From assembly GCA_015709215.1 (NCBI GenBank), contig JACCQN010000002.1, positions 1-64,000 of the forward strand: a DNA stretch of 64,000 nt. The letters are read 5' to 3'. Under the pieces are notes generated by a model, which worked only from the letters and a program-made list of their open reading frames with translations, was not told the origin of the DNA and searched no databases. A program made the translations under genes and the position numbers. Of this stretch, positions 40,836 to 51,712 are shown piece after piece; within the stretch, counting starts at the first letter, position 1, and each line of letters starts with the position of its first letter. Origin of the DNA: Bacteroidales bacterium (GTDB lineage Bacteria; Bacteroidota; Bacteroidia; Bacteroidales; F082).

Positions 40836-43800
40836 ATGGCCACGCAATTTACCTCAAAAGCACTCGAAGCAAATCTTGCAGAGACCAGATACAGAGATAT
40901 TTACATCCCTGAGGAATACCAAAATTTCATCAGCCTTTCTGAAGGATATTATGGTATAAAAAAACGCGCAACCGATTGCATTACAGAGTTTCATCATCCC
41001 TTATCGAACAGGAAATTTGTGATAGAGGAATTGCGTGAAATTCTGATCACCGACTTCTGGTTTTATGCCAAAGCCGAAATGCCCAAGAACGCCCTGCGTG
41101 TGCCCGTGGATATGATGGATTTGCTGCTTGGCGAAGACAATAGCTGCGAGCTGCGTTTGCTGATTGCGCGCACCTTGCTTGAGCTTATAACGCTGATATT
41201 GCAAAATGCTTCACATCAAATCAATCTGGCTGCCAGGGCTTTGGAAGTGCTACAAACCAGATTCGATCAAAATAAAGACTGTTTTATCCGCGGAACACTG
41301 CATTTTAAGCGGCATCTCGACAATGCCCAAACGCATAAAGAACTCCGCGAAACGGCCTTTGCATTGTTGCGGCAAATCAAAGCACAGACCTATCATTATT
41401 GGCAAAGCACTACGCAAATTGAAAGCTGGATCAAAGAACAGGGAACAAGGCTGAACAGCAAGGATAAAAAGTTTTTGACAGAAGCCCTGGGAGCAGTTTA
41501 TTTCAAGGGATTGCTTGACAAATTGGAAAGCTTCGAAAATTGGGATGATTTGTTGGAATCACCAGATTATGAGGTGGTATCCAAGCATTTTATTGAAACA
41601 GGCGCCAGCCTTGATACCTTTTTAAAGCAGTTTCAGTTTCAGTTTTACCTGCTTCATTTGCCGGGTTTGGACAGCAAGCAGGAGCGTATGATCTGGAACC
41701 TCGATAAGATGATCAGGCATGCCATCGACGAGCTAAAACAGGATGAGGTGATTCCTTTTATCGATTTGATTTTTAGTCTGGCCGAAGAACTTCGAGAAAC
41801 ACATCTGGCAGCGGTTTTAGATTTTCAGCTCACGCTTGGGCTCAAGGTGATTGATATAGACGAATCAGAACACAAGGAAATGATTAATCACTTCGAAAAG
41901 AAGCTCATTGCCTTTGGTTTTGCATCGCCGGGGATGGTTTTTGTGGACGAGGACTGGCAACTCAGTGTAAACGAAAATCATATCAAAAACATTCGCATTT
42001 GGCTTCAGTTGATCGAATATTCACAGTCGCTGATGGAAAAGCTGCTTTCGGCTCTTATCGTGAACCTTAGGTTGGGCGGTATTTTTATCAGTGATACCGA
42101 TTTGTTTCAGCGGGAAATAACCAAAATTCTCAATTCCAATATTGCACCGTATTACAAAAAGGTAAAACAACTTACGCGCATTTTTCCGGTTTATTTCAGT
42201 GAGATTGGAGCCGAGGGAGAGATTCGTAAAGTGACCACAACCATGGATGAAATCTGTGGTCGACAGGACAAGCTGATTCACTTTTTGCGCAAGCAGGTGC
42301 ACACCGAAAGCAATAACACGCTGATAGCATTAACGCGAAGGGTGTTCAGGTTTTGGCACGATGGAGACTTGCAAAAATTGCGCGATGCATTGCCCGATAA
42401 TGTTTACCAGTACATTGATACTGAAAACGAATATTTCGTCACGGTACACCAGCTTGTGAACAAAATGGCAAGCCTCAACCATTCAGATGCTGACGGATTG
42501 CTGAGTTGTAGTCTTGAAAAATTTGAAGATCTGCTTGAACAGGCTATTGTGGCCGCAGAGGCTGATTCGGAGCTTGTGAAACGCGATAGTGAACGTTTGC
42601 ACGATATTAGGGTGTTGTACGATCACCTGCGTGAAAAGTACTCTTTTGAAACAGTGAACATTATTGCCTTATTGCGGCGTTATCCTTTTATCCCCGACGA
42701 AGAAATTAATCAGTTGCAATTGGCTATGAACCAGCAGGATTATGGTCATTCACTCAAACTGATCTATGCCTTTATGGAACGGTTGAAGGCAATCATTTTT
42801 AATCCAAAGGAAAGCGAAAGCTGGGAAAATATTTATCACAAACGGCACATCGCAATTGGAATTCCATCCATGTATGGGGTGTATCGCGAGAACAAATTTG
42901 AAGCGTTGGGGCTTACTTTCAGGCTCGAAAAAGTGGCTACCAGATTGATGGAGAAGGTAGTTTCGAACCTCAATCTGGATTATATTTCGGCTCGCACACT
43001 GGAAGAAATCAACAGTATTTTGGAAGATTTCAAAGCCGGACTCGAGTTGGACGGCATTACCAATCAGAGCTTTAATTCCAATTTGCAGATGCTGCGTTAT
43101 AGCCTGACATCCAGGAGTTTTTCCTTTGATCAGTATATCAATATCTTTCAGTTTCTGGCAGAGGACGTTAAAAGGATAATCATCAAGTATTTCCTTAAAT
43201 CCTATGAATATCCGCTGAAGATTGTTATTCCGCAGATTTTTGATCCGCTTGCTGAGCAAACCGATCGCGAGATGCAGCAGTTGATCAGTATGAAGTCAGA
43301 AGCTTTTCACCGGGATGTGATCGCGGAGGCATTTCTGGTGCAGCCGCTTGATAATTTTATCAGCCGTATTTTGCAATCGTTGCGCAGTATGTCCGATCGT
43401 TTGGATGGCAGTCTGATCAGCGATATCATGTCGTACAATTCTGAATTGGTGATCAGTCCGTTTACGGAGCGCAATCCCAAAACCGATAATCAGGTGTTTT
43501 TGGGCAGCAAGGCCTACCACCTAAAAAACCTTTATTTGGCAGGTATTCCGGTGCCTCCCGGCTTTGTGATCACTACAGAAGTATTCAGGCGGCATCAAAC
43601 TATTTTAAGTTTGAAAGCCCTGAAAACAGAGCTGCACGATATGATTCGCAAATACCTGAAGCAACTCGAGGAGCTGAGCGGTAAGCGTTTTGGTGATGCA
43701 CAAAATCCTTTGTTGCTTTCAGTTCGTTCGGGCACGGCTATCTCCATGCCCGGAGCGATGGACACTTTTCTAAATGTGGGTCTTAACGACGAGCTGGTTG

Positions 43801-44978
43801 AAGCCATCAGTAAAAGACCTGAGATGAGCTGGTCGATCTGGGATTCGTACCGGCGCTTAATTCAAAGCTGGGGCATGGCTCATGGCATCGAGCGCGATGT
43901 GTTCGATTCGGTGATGCTCGGATATAAGCAAAAGCTGCAGGTGAAGCAAAAACAGGAGTTTGAGCCTGCCGATATGCGCCTGATTGCATTGGCTTACAAA
44001 GAAGTTTTGGAAGCACATCACATCCGTTTTGTGGAGGATCTTTTTGAACAGTTGATTCAAACGATTGATATGGTTTTTGCTTCCTGGTCATCAGAAAGGG
44101 CTTTTGTGTATCGCCGGCATCTGCAGTTTTCGGATAATTGGGGAACAGCGGTTATTGTACAGGAAATGGTCTATGGCAATTTGAATGATCAGTCGGGAAC
44201 AGGTGTTGTTTTCACGCAGAATCCGCATCGTGAGCGCCCGGGCGTTCACCTTTACGGCGACTTTAATATGCGCAGCCAAGGCGAAGATATCGTAGCCGGA
44301 TTGGTAAAGCCTGCGCCTGTAAGTGAAACACAGCGCCGACAGGCCGATATCAGCAGGTTATCGCTCCAAATCAGCTATCCCGAAATTTACAAACGCATTC
44401 ATTCGATTGCTACTGAGCTGACCGAAAACCTGGGATATAGTCCGCAGGAAATAGAGTTTACCTTTGAATCCGAAAAAGCTGAGGATTTGTACATCCTTCA
44501 GGTGAGGGATCAGGATTTACGTTTTGAGCTGGAAACCAATGCTTTTGTAAGTACGCCCGAAACAATGGAACTGGCAGGTCGTGGCATCGGAATTGGCGGA
44601 GGGGCACTTAACGGCTTGGCTGCCTTTGACGAGGAAGACCTCGAGCAGCTCAGGCTTGCTCATCCAGAAAGCCCGCTAATCCTGATTCGTCCGGATACTG
44701 TGCCGGATGATATTGGTATGATTTTTAACTGCGACGGCTTGATTACTGCGCGCGGCGGAGCTACTTCTCATGCGGCTGTAACGGCTGTGAGGCTTGGAAA
44801 GACCTGTGTGGTAAACTGCAATAGCCTATTGGTTGACGAAAATAATAAACAATGCGAACTCGATGGCAAGCTGGTAAAAAGCGGGGATCAAATCAGTATT
44901 GACGGCAACCTCGGAAATATTTACATGGGTCATTATCCGATTGAAAAATCAAACCTCACAACAGGCTATAATTATTGA
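40836..44978 (+). CDS. Pyruvate-phosphate-dikinase-like protein with long N-terminal extension
   Basis: Of the 1380 residues, about 880 at the N-terminus are helical and unassigned. A PEP/pyruvate-binding ATP-grasp domain follows (LGSKAYHLKNLYLAGIPVPP, LLLSVRSGTAISMPGAMDTF, GTGVVFTQNPHRERPG). A swivelling phospho-histidine domain with GGATSHAAVTAVRLGKTCVV has the catalytic His at residue 1312. The protein then ends; the C-terminal PEP/pyruvate TIM barrel of PPDK and PEP synthase is absent. It may be a dikinase acting on another acceptor, as glucan-water and rifampin dikinases do. Start: ATG 40836, because the longer frame from 40800 covers a promoter. Confidence 0.8.
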   Translation: MATQFTSKALEANLAETRYRDIYIPEEYQNFISLSEGYYGIKKRATDCITEFHHPLSNRKFVIEELREILITDFWFYAKAEMPKNALRVPVDMMDLLLGEDNSCELRLLIARTLLELITLILQNASHQINLAARALEVLQTRFDQNKDCFIRGTLHFKRHLDNAQTHKELRETAFALLRQIKAQTYHYWQSTTQIESWIKEQGTRLNSKDKKFLTEALGAVYFKGLLDKLESFENWDDLLESPDYEVVSKHFIETGASLDTFLKQFQFQFYLLHLPGLDSKQERMIWNLDKMIRHAIDELKQDEVIPFIDLIFSLAEELRETHLAAVLDFQLTLGLKVIDIDESEHKEMINHFEKKLIAFGFASPGMVFVDEDWQLSVNENHIKNIRIWLQLIEYSQSLMEKLLSALIVNLRLGGIFISDTDLFQREITKILNSNIAPYYKKVKQLTRIFPVYFSEIGAEGEIRKVTTTMDEICGRQDKLIHFLRKQVHTESNNTLIALTRRVFRFWHDGDLQKLRDALPDNVYQYIDTENEYFVTVHQLVNKMASLNHSDADGLLSCSLEKFEDLLEQAIVAAEADSELVKRDSERLHDIRVLYDHLREKYSFETVNIIALLRRYPFIPDEEINQLQLAMNQQDYGHSLKLIYAFMERLKAIIFNPKESESWENIYHKRHIAIGIPSMYGVYRENKFEALGLTFRLEKVATRLMEKVVSNLNLDYISARTLEEINSILEDFKAGLELDGITNQSFNSNLQMLRYSLTSRSFSFDQYINIFQFLAEDVKRIIIKYFLKSYEYPLKIVIPQIFDPLAEQTDREMQQLISMKSEAFHRDVIAEAFLVQPLDNFISRILQSLRSMSDRLDGSLISDIMSYNSELVISPFTERNPKTDNQVFLGSKAYHLKNLYLAGIPVPPGFVITTEVFRRHQTILSLKALKTELHDMIRKYLKQLEELSGKRFGDAQNPLLLSVRSGTAISMPGAMDTFLNVGLNDELVEAISKRPEMSWSIWDSYRRLIQSWGMAHGIERDVFDSVMLGYKQKLQVKQKQEFEPADMRLIALAYKEVLEAHHIRFVEDLFEQLIQTIDMVFASWSSERAFVYRRHLQFSDNWGTAVIVQEMVYGNLNDQSGTGVVFTQNPHRERPGVHLYGDFNMRSQGEDIVAGLVKPAPVSETQRRQADISRLSLQISYPEIYKRIHSIATELTENLGYSPQEIEFTFESEKAEDLYILQVRDQDLRFELETNAFVSTPETMELAGRGIGIGGGALNGLAAFDEEDLEQLRLAHPESPLILIRPDTVPDDIGMIFNCDGLITARGGATSHAAVTAVRLGKTCVVNCNSLLVDENNKQCELDGKLVKSGDQISIDGNLGNIYMGHYPIEKSNLTTGYNY

Positions 44979-45133
44979 GGTTACGGCTAAATCCAAAAAG
45001 CCTTCAAAACAGGTGGCTTAAAATTTTTCCTTTCTTATTGAAGTCCAAAGATGCTTCTGCGAGGAAAGAAAACAGTCAAATCAGACCCATATTGTATTTT
45101 TACCGAACTATGTTAGAGATTAGTGGAATATCG

Positions 45134-45141
45134 TAATTTTG
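45134..45141 (+). promoter_or_regulatory. -7 box upstream of lepA
   Basis: TAATTTTG matches TAnnTTTG and is followed after six bases by the lepA ATG, suggesting a nearly leaderless mRNA. Confidence 0.5.
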
Positions 45142-45147
45142 CAGTCC

Positions 45148-46935
45148 ATGAAAAATACACGCAACTTTTGCATCATTGCACATATTGACCACGGTAAAAG
45201 TACCCTGGCCGACAGACTATTGCAACTCACGAATACGGTTTCGGAGCGCGACCAAAAAGAACAGGTGCTCGATAGTATGGACTTGGAGCGGGAACGTGGC
45301 ATCACCATTAAAAGCCACGCCATTCAGATGAATTATGAAAAAGGTGGTGAGAACTATATCCTCAATTTGATTGACACTCCTGGTCATGTCGATTTTTCAT
45401 ACGAAGTTTCCAGATCGATTGCGGCCTGTGAAGGTGCGTTGCTTGTTGTGGATGCTACACAAGGTATTCAGGCTCAAACTATTTCGAATCTTTATCTGGC
45501 CCTTGATCATGACCTGGAAATCATTCCTGTTTTGAATAAAATCGACATGGAAAGTGCCATGGTAGATGAGGTTGAAGATCAGATTATCGACCTGATAGGG
45601 TGTGACAGAGAAGATATTTTGCGTGCCAGTGCCAAAACAGGAGCTGGTGTGGCTGAGATACTCGAAGCAATCGTTGCGCGGGTTCCGGGGCCGGTTGGTG
45701 ATCCCAATGCCCCTCTTCAGGCACTTATTTTCGATTCTGTTTTTAATCCTTTCAGGGGGATTATTGCTTATTTCCGAATCATGAATGGCAGCATGCAAAA
45801 GGGCGATCTGGTTAAATTTGTGGCTACCGGAAAAGAATATAATGCTGATGAAATTGGTGTTTTGCAGTTGAAGCAAGTGCCCAAAAAAGTGATGAGTGCC
45901 GGAGATGTGGGCTATATCATTTCGGGAATCAAAACATCACGTGAGGTTAAAGTGGGAGATACCATCACGCAGGTTGACCGCCCATGCGACAAGGCTATTG
46001 CAGGTTTCGAAAATGTGAAACCAATGGTTTTTGCCGGGATTTATCCCGTGGATGCCGATGACTATGAAGAGTTGCGGGCTTCAATCGAAAAGCTTCAGTT
46101 GAATGATGCCTCTCTGGTTTTTGAACCCGAAAGTTCTGCGGCTCTTGGATTTGGTTTTCGTTGTGGATTTCTTGGGCTTTTGCATATGGAAATTATTCAG
46201 GAGCGCCTCGACAGGGAGTTTGATATGGACGTGATCACAACGGTTCCTAATGTGCAGTTTAAGGCTTATACCACTGCCGGCGATCTGATTGAAGTGCACA
46301 ATCCTAGCGGTCTGCCCGATGCCAACAAGCTTGATTATATCGAAGAACCGTATATCATTGCGCAGATAATTTCCAAATCGGAATACCTGGGTAATATCAT
46401 GACCCTGGCCATCGAAAAACGTGGCGTGCTCAAAAATCAGGTCTATCTCACTTCCGATAGGGTAGAACTAACCTTTGAAATGCCGCTGAGTGAGATTGTG
46501 TTTGATTTTTATGACAAACTGAAATCCATTTCCAGAGGCTATGCTTCATTCGATTACCACATCGAAGGCTATCAAAGGGCTACTTTGGTGAAGCTGGATA
46601 TCCTGCTCAACGGGGAATCGGTGGATGCGCTGTCGACCCTGATACATCGCGATCATTCCTATAATTTTGGCCGCAAGATGTGTGAAAAGCTGAAAGAGCT
46701 TATCCCACGTCAGCAATATGATATCGCCATTCAGGCAGCTATTGGAACGAAAATCATCGCCCGCGAAACAATCAAGGCGCTACGCAAAGACGTAACAGCG
46801 AAATGTTATGGTGGTGATATTAGCCGTAAGCGTAAATTGCTCGAAAAGCAAAAGAAGGGCAAAAAACGCATGCGACAGGTGGGCAATGTAGAAGTGCCAC
46901 AGTCGGCTTTCCTCGCTGTGCTTAAGCTGGACTAA
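45148..46935 (+). CDS. lepA: Elongation factor 4 (LepA)
   Basis: The 595-residue translational GTPase has all G motifs: [30 protein letters not shown] and a SAKTG loop. The C-terminal domain ends [20 protein letters not shown] and [15 protein letters not shown], specific to LepA. It acts on ribosomes, probably in initiation or back-translocation. An in-frame TTG at 45139 lies in the promoter region, so the ATG at 45148 is preferred. Confidence 0.96.
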   Translation: MKNTRNFCIIAHIDHGKSTLADRLLQLTNTVSERDQKEQVLDSMDLERERGITIKSHAIQMNYEKGGENYILNLIDTPGHVDFSYEVSRSIAACEGALLVVDATQGIQAQTISNLYLALDHDLEIIPVLNKIDMESAMVDEVEDQIIDLIGCDREDILRASAKTGAGVAEILEAIVARVPGPVGDPNAPLQALIFDSVFNPFRGIIAYFRIMNGSMQKGDLVKFVATGKEYNADEIGVLQLKQVPKKVMSAGDVGYIISGIKTSREVKVGDTITQVDRPCDKAIAGFENVKPMVFAGIYPVDADDYEELRASIEKLQLNDASLVFEPESSAALGFGFRCGFLGLLHMEIIQERLDREFDMDVITTVPNVQFKAYTTAGDLIEVHNPSGLPDANKLDYIEEPYIIAQIISKSEYLGNIMTLAIEKRGVLKNQVYLTSDRVELTFEMPLSEIVFDFYDKLKSISRGYASFDYHIEGYQRATLVKLDILLNGESVDALSTLIHRDHSYNFGRKMCEKLKELIPRQQYDIAIQAAIGTKIIARETIKALRKDVTAKCYGGDISRKRKLLEKQKKGKKRMRQVGNVEVPQSAFLAVLKLD

Positions 46936-47027
46936 AGCTTCCTGACTTTTTATTGATTTTTTCTTTTGCCTGCTGTAACTTTACCGCGGCCTAATCCGTT
47001 TTACACATTGAAACCTGATTACAGCGC

Positions 47028-47525
47028 ATGACGCGAAAAGAATACAATCGTTGTGTAGATAATTTTTCTGACGGACTTTACCGCTTCATTATCAAAAATA
47101 TAAGAGATGAAGAACAGGCAAAGGACGTAGTTCAGGAAACCTATGCCAGGGTGTGGCAGCGGGTAGATGAAATCCCTTTTGAAAAGGCGCGATCTTATCT
47201 GTTTACCACGGCATACCACACCATGATTGATGAAATAAGAAGAAATGGAAAGTCGGACAGGCTCGAGCAGCAGCACAGTCATTTGCAGGTGAGCTACAAC
47301 AGCTATTCCGATTTGAAAGAAGTGCTCGATGAAGCCCTGCAAACACTTTCGGAAATACAACGATCAGTGATTTTGTTGCGTGATTACGAAGGCTATTCGT
47401 ATGCTGAAATAGGGCAGATAACGCAACTGACTGAAGCACAGGTAAAAGTATATATTTTCAGGGCGAGAATGAACCTGAAGAAATACTTACAAAAGATAGA
47501 AAACGTATTGGAAATACCGGCATGA
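47028..47525 (+). CDS. ECF-type RNA polymerase sigma factor
   Basis: The 165-residue protein has sigma region 2 (EEQAKDVVQETYARVWQR, PFEKARSYLFTTAYHTMIDE) and region 4 (LDEALQTLSEIQRSVILLRD, YEGYSYAEIGQITQLTEAQV, KVYIFRARMNLKKYL). It overlaps the following gene by four bases, which encodes a membrane protein with the layout of an anti-sigma factor. Target promoters are unknown. Confidence 0.9.
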   Translation: MTRKEYNRCVDNFSDGLYRFIIKNIRDEEQAKDVVQETYARVWQRVDEIPFEKARSYLFTTAYHTMIDEIRRNGKSDRLEQQHSHLQVSYNSYSDLKEVLDEALQTLSEIQRSVILLRDYEGYSYAEIGQITQLTEAQVKVYIFRARMNLKKYLQKIENVLEIPA

Positions 47526-48670
47526 TGGAACTCAACACACATACTTACGAAGCTTATCTGCTTGATTATTCCGAGGGGCAACTTTCGGATCAGGAGGTGT
47601 TGTTGTTGCAGCAGTTTATTACTGCTCATCCTGAGTTGGGTAGTTGGGAAGAACTTACTGAGGAACTTCCTGTGCTCGCAGCTGAAGAGCTAAGTTTTGA
47701 AAACAAAGCTTTACTCAGGCAAAATCCGGATTTTACGCTTTCCGGCACTGCTGGAATTGAACGCTTTGATCTTACGGCCATCAACTACCTGGAGGGTGAG
47801 TTGAGCAAGGCAGAACAAAAACAATTTGAAGCTGCATTGATAGAAAATGAGGCTTTGGTGAATGAGTTTGAATTACTCAAACGCACTTACCTGAATACGG
47901 ATGATGAAGTTGTTTTTCCCTATAAATCAAGCCTTAGAAGAGCTGCGTTAGGGTTTTATGTGGCGAAAAACAAACACTGGATGGGTGTGGCTGCCGGATT
48001 GCTCTTGCTGTTGAGTGCAGGATGGTGGTTTTTGCGAGAGCCGGCGCCAATCCCTGCGCGTAGCTATGAGCTCCTTTCGATGAGTATAAAACCGTTTACT
48101 GAAACATTGGTATCAGGCAAAATTCAGCCTCAGCAAACAATTGTACATCGTTCTGTTACATTTCCTGATTATAGCCGGCCTTCACAGGATGAGGCAGCTT
48201 TACCAGATGCCTTGCCAGTAATGCCTTTACTGAAAAGTGAAACCATATACTGGACAGCTATCGGACAGATATTGTATGATGATCAGTGGCAAACCATGCA
48301 TTTTTATTTTAACGGTGAAGCCTATCTGGCCAGGATCGAAGGCCGGCAAGAGAGAGGAAAATCACTGGCAGGATTGATACTGGCCAATACAGGTCGTAAA
48401 TTATTAAGTGTTTTCAGAAAGGAGAATGCAGAACAGAATTTAGAAGAAGAAAGTGCTGAACAGGGTGTTTATGCGCAGGATCAGCTCAACGAGCGCTTTA
48501 CTGCAATACGCTGGGCCGAAGCCGGAGTAAAAACATTTAATCTATTGACAGATAATGAGGTGGAGTTGAAGAAAATTGCTGACGACAATGGTCGGATCAA
48601 AGCCTTGCATTTTCAATCTCAGGCTGTGAGTATCAGAAAGAGTTTGGATAAGAAGGAGGATAGTGATTAG
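47522..48670 (+). CDS. Putative transmembrane anti-sigma factor
   Basis: The N-terminal ~140 residues carry two copies of a helical 'LLDYSEGQLSDQEVLLLQQF' / 'INYLEGELSKAEQKQFEAAL' motif, like the zinc-less anti-sigma domains of Bacteroidota. One membrane helix follows near 155-175 (WMGVAAGLLLLLSAGWWFL), then a ~200-residue periplasmic part without a known domain. Position and overlap with the ECF gene make it the natural partner that holds the sigma factor at the membrane. Confidence 0.65.
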   Translation: MMELNTHTYEAYLLDYSEGQLSDQEVLLLQQFITAHPELGSWEELTEELPVLAAEELSFENKALLRQNPDFTLSGTAGIERFDLTAINYLEGELSKAEQKQFEAALIENEALVNEFELLKRTYLNTDDEVVFPYKSSLRRAALGFYVAKNKHWMGVAAGLLLLLSAGWWFLREPAPIPARSYELLSMSIKPFTETLVSGKIQPQQTIVHRSVTFPDYSRPSQDEAALPDALPVMPLLKSETIYWTAIGQILYDDQWQTMHFYFNGEAYLARIEGRQERGKSLAGLILANTGRKLLSVFRKENAEQNLEEESAEQGVYAQDQLNERFTAIRWAEAGVKTFNLLTDNEVELKKIADDNGRIKALHFQSQAVSIRKSLDKKEDSD

Positions 48671-48671
48671 A

Positions 48672-51200
48672 TTAATTTACAAAATCATTCAGGCTTCTTT
48701 TTTCGAATTTAAGTTCATTCAGCGGGATTTTTCCTGAAGGATAAAATCTAATAGTGGCAGGCTTTGCGGGTTCCAGATCAAAGTAATTGTTTTCCCAGTT
48801 GCCATCCGGATCATTGGAACTAAGTTGTAGGTACCGCACATAGTTGTCTGATTGCAAAATAATTTCAACAAAATCTTTACGTGGCATCAGGCGCATATAA
48901 ACCTCTGATTTCGGCAGCTTGACCATCTTGGGGGAGACAAAGAAATAATTATGCACGGCAAGATGTTTGCCCGATGCTGACAGTCGTATTTTGAGCCATA
49001 CTTTTCTCCTGTCGATTTTTTGAAGTATCTCGGCCGGAATAATATTCGAATAGGCTTGTTGTTGGCCGGGCTCCAGCTGAACGGGAACAGAAAGGGCATG
49101 CAGTACATTGCCTTTAAAGTCGAGCAAATCAGCATACATACGTGCATTTATTGGCAGCAAACCTTGATTGGCTATCAAGGCTTCGGGTGTTTTATTTGAC
49201 GGGTTCATGCCAATCAACACTGGCTTGTAAAGCCTTTTCAAATGATAAAAGAGCGCTTTTGGGCGGCCATAAAAATCAATAACCGACCAGGAAATACCCG
49301 GCCAGGCGTCGTTGAGTTGCCAAATCAGGGTTCCGCTGCTGTGTCCATTTGAAAGTCTTTGCGCTTCAATTGCCATTCCAATGCCATAAGCCTGAGTGAG
49401 TTGACTCATGTAAATATAATCCTCAAGCATTTCAGGAACTGGAAAATCAGCCTGCATATAACGGTCAATTAAAACTGTGCCGCGTGGATGTTTTTGATAG
49501 TATTCGAGTCCGGCAGAGCCCGGAAACCACTCATTTTGTGGTGTAACTTGCCTGAGGGTATGAGCATCAGGCAATGCCTGAAAACCAAATTCACTGTTAA
49601 AACGGCTTACTTTCTGCTGATACTTTTCAAAAGGTTCTTCGCCCCACCAAACACCCCAGTAATGAACATCGCCATGGAGCAGGCTTTCGGGACGACCCCA
49701 ACCGGTAGCAGGAGAGCTGGGCCAGTAAAAGGTATAAGGATCATATTGATGTACCAAATCAGGTAGCATTTGCCCGAAAAGTGCCTGATACCCATTCCAC
49801 AAGCTGTCTTTTTGGCCGGGAGTCCAGCCCAATTGCTTTTCCCAGCCCCAATTATGAAAACCTTCATCAATTTCATTATTGCCGCACCAGATTGCTAGTG
49901 AAGTTTTGTCGCGAAGCCGTTTTATCTGCTGTTCGGCTTCTTTTTTTACATTGGATAAAAAAGCTGAATCAGACGGGTACAAAGTGTTAGCAAACATAAA
50001 ATCCTGCCAAACTAAAATGCCGAGGCTATCGCAAATGTTATAAAATTCATCCGATGGATAAATCCCACCTCCCCACACGCGCAGCATATTCATTCCGTTT
50101 TCGGCTGCGGCCAACAATATTTTTTTTGTTGCGGGGGTCTTAATATTTGCTGTCAGCAAATCTTCGGGCACGTAGTTTGCTCCTCTTGCGTAGATTCGTA
50201 ATCCGTTTACTTCGAAAGTAAAAGACTGGCCAATACTGTCGGGATTTTGAACTAGCTTAATGCTTCTCAATCCAATTTTTTTCTCTTTATTGTATATGAT
50301 ATGGTTTCCGTCGAAGATTTGAATGTCAAAATTGTACATCGGTTGATTGCCATAACCTATGGGCCACCATAAATCAGGATTTGAAATGGTGAAAGGAATT
50401 TCCAATTGGTTAATGCCGCTATTCAGGTGTACTTTCTCTTCAACCAGCTTCCTTCCCTGATGAAGTAAAATTATCTTGTAAGTTCGTTTTTGATCGGCCT
50501 CTATTTCAGCTGATAAGGACAATGATGCACGCTCAACATCAACATGCGGTTGTAAAATCGATAAGGAATTTACTTTTAATTTGCTCCATCCAAGCAGCTT
50601 AACTGTTTGGCTTATTTCGGGAGAAATGATTTTGGGAGCCCAGTCCCAGCCCGACTGATAAGCTGCCTTGCGCAAAAATGCTCTGTTGTCGGGCAAAGAA
50701 GCGCCGGCTTTTGCTTGCAGGCTATCAATATAAGATGCTTGAGGCGGGAAAACAATTTTAAGTTGGTTTTGACCCTCTTGCAGGGCTTTATTGGCAACCA
50801 CCTCATGGCTTTGGAACATATTGTCAGCAACATAAATCAAGCGGTCATTTAAAAAAACCTGAGCATAGGTATTGATACCTTCCAGCAGAATTAATTGATT
50901 GTTATGTTCCAGTAAGGCTTTGTCAGGAATAAAACCAGTTTCCCAAATCCAGGTTTTTTCCGAAAGCGGAGCTAAAGATTTTTCTGCCTCAAAATCATGA
51001 TAATGAGGAATCATTTTCTGATCGTGCAACAGTTGAAACACACTGTTTGGAAGGTTTACCTGATGCAGCGTATCCAAAGTGTCTGAAAAAACTGTCCATC
51101 CCTGATCAAGATTTTGAACTTCGACACCTCCTGGTTTGTAGCAGGCCGACATAGCGAGCAGCATCAATGCCACTAAAATTTTTGGGATGGCAGACAGCAT
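48672..51200 (-). CDS. Beta-mannosidase-like glycoside hydrolase family 2 lipoprotein
   Basis: A lipoprotein signal (KILVALMLLAMSACYKPGG) is followed by the GH2 layout. There is an N-terminal jelly roll with DNRAFLRKAAYQSGWDWAPK, an Ig-like domain, then a TIM barrel with GANYVPEDLL, RVWGGGIYPSDEFY, LAIWCGNNE (acid/base Glu, about residue 440) and RFNSEFGFQA (nucleophile Glu, about 537). LIWQLNDAWPGISWS is typical of beta-mannosidases. At 842 residues it is of normal length. It probably removes the beta-1,4-mannose of N-glycan cores or mannans in the periplasm or on the surface. It converges with the anti-sigma gene. Confidence 0.88.
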   Translation of the reverse strand: MLSAIPKILVALMLLAMSACYKPGGVEVQNLDQGWTVFSDTLDTLHQVNLPNSVFQLLHDQKMIPHYHDFEAEKSLAPLSEKTWIWETGFIPDKALLEHNNQLILLEGINTYAQVFLNDRLIYVADNMFQSHEVVANKALQEGQNQLKIVFPPQASYIDSLQAKAGASLPDNRAFLRKAAYQSGWDWAPKIISPEISQTVKLLGWSKLKVNSLSILQPHVDVERASLSLSAEIEADQKRTYKIILLHQGRKLVEEKVHLNSGINQLEIPFTISNPDLWWPIGYGNQPMYNFDIQIFDGNHIIYNKEKKIGLRSIKLVQNPDSIGQSFTFEVNGLRIYARGANYVPEDLLTANIKTPATKKILLAAAENGMNMLRVWGGGIYPSDEFYNICDSLGILVWQDFMFANTLYPSDSAFLSNVKKEAEQQIKRLRDKTSLAIWCGNNEIDEGFHNWGWEKQLGWTPGQKDSLWNGYQALFGQMLPDLVHQYDPYTFYWPSSPATGWGRPESLLHGDVHYWGVWWGEEPFEKYQQKVSRFNSEFGFQALPDAHTLRQVTPQNEWFPGSAGLEYYQKHPRGTVLIDRYMQADFPVPEMLEDYIYMSQLTQAYGIGMAIEAQRLSNGHSSGTLIWQLNDAWPGISWSVIDFYGRPKALFYHLKRLYKPVLIGMNPSNKTPEALIANQGLLPINARMYADLLDFKGNVLHALSVPVQLEPGQQQAYSNIIPAEILQKIDRRKVWLKIRLSASGKHLAVHNYFFVSPKMVKLPKSEVYMRLMPRKDFVEIILQSDNYVRYLQLSSNDPDGNWENNYFDLEPAKPATIRFYPSGKIPLNELKFEKRSLNDFVN

Positions 51201-51712
51201 TGTTTTTTTGTTCTGGTTTTTTAATTCTGACTCATTTCAATGGTCAAGACAACTTAAAAGGAAAAAAAGTTCAGTTGGTTTTAACATCTATTTTCAGGAT
51301 GATCGATTAAGGACGAATAGTTAAATACAGGGGCTAAATTAGTCCATTTGTTTGCAACGTATGAGCAGAAAATACGCAAAAGTCAAAGGGTTTTAATTTT
51401 GAGAGGCTATTATCAAATAACAAATGAAACGCTAATGGTTTATGCAAACACAAAATTCGTAATTAACTTTTAAGGGGCAAAACATTTTTGACTGATCAAT
51501 ATTCATTTAACGAGCTGGTCAGTGCCAATTTTATCAGAATCATTTACCTATAAGACTTTTACTCAAACGGCCAGCCATTTGGCTTTGCAAGAATACCTTA
51601 CCAAAAACTTTACGCAAACAGAGTATTACACTGAAAAAGAAACTGTTTTTTGCAGGTCACACTCCATTAAAGTTTACAGAAATTAGAGATAAAAACCATT
51701 ATAAATCATCTA
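51201..51712. other. Intergenic stretch between two minus-strand genes
   Basis: About 510 bases of AT-rich DNA without a gene or a recognisable RNA. It must contain the promoter of the beta-mannosidase gene, but no clear TTG/TAnnTTTG pair was found on the minus strand. Confidence 0.5.
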
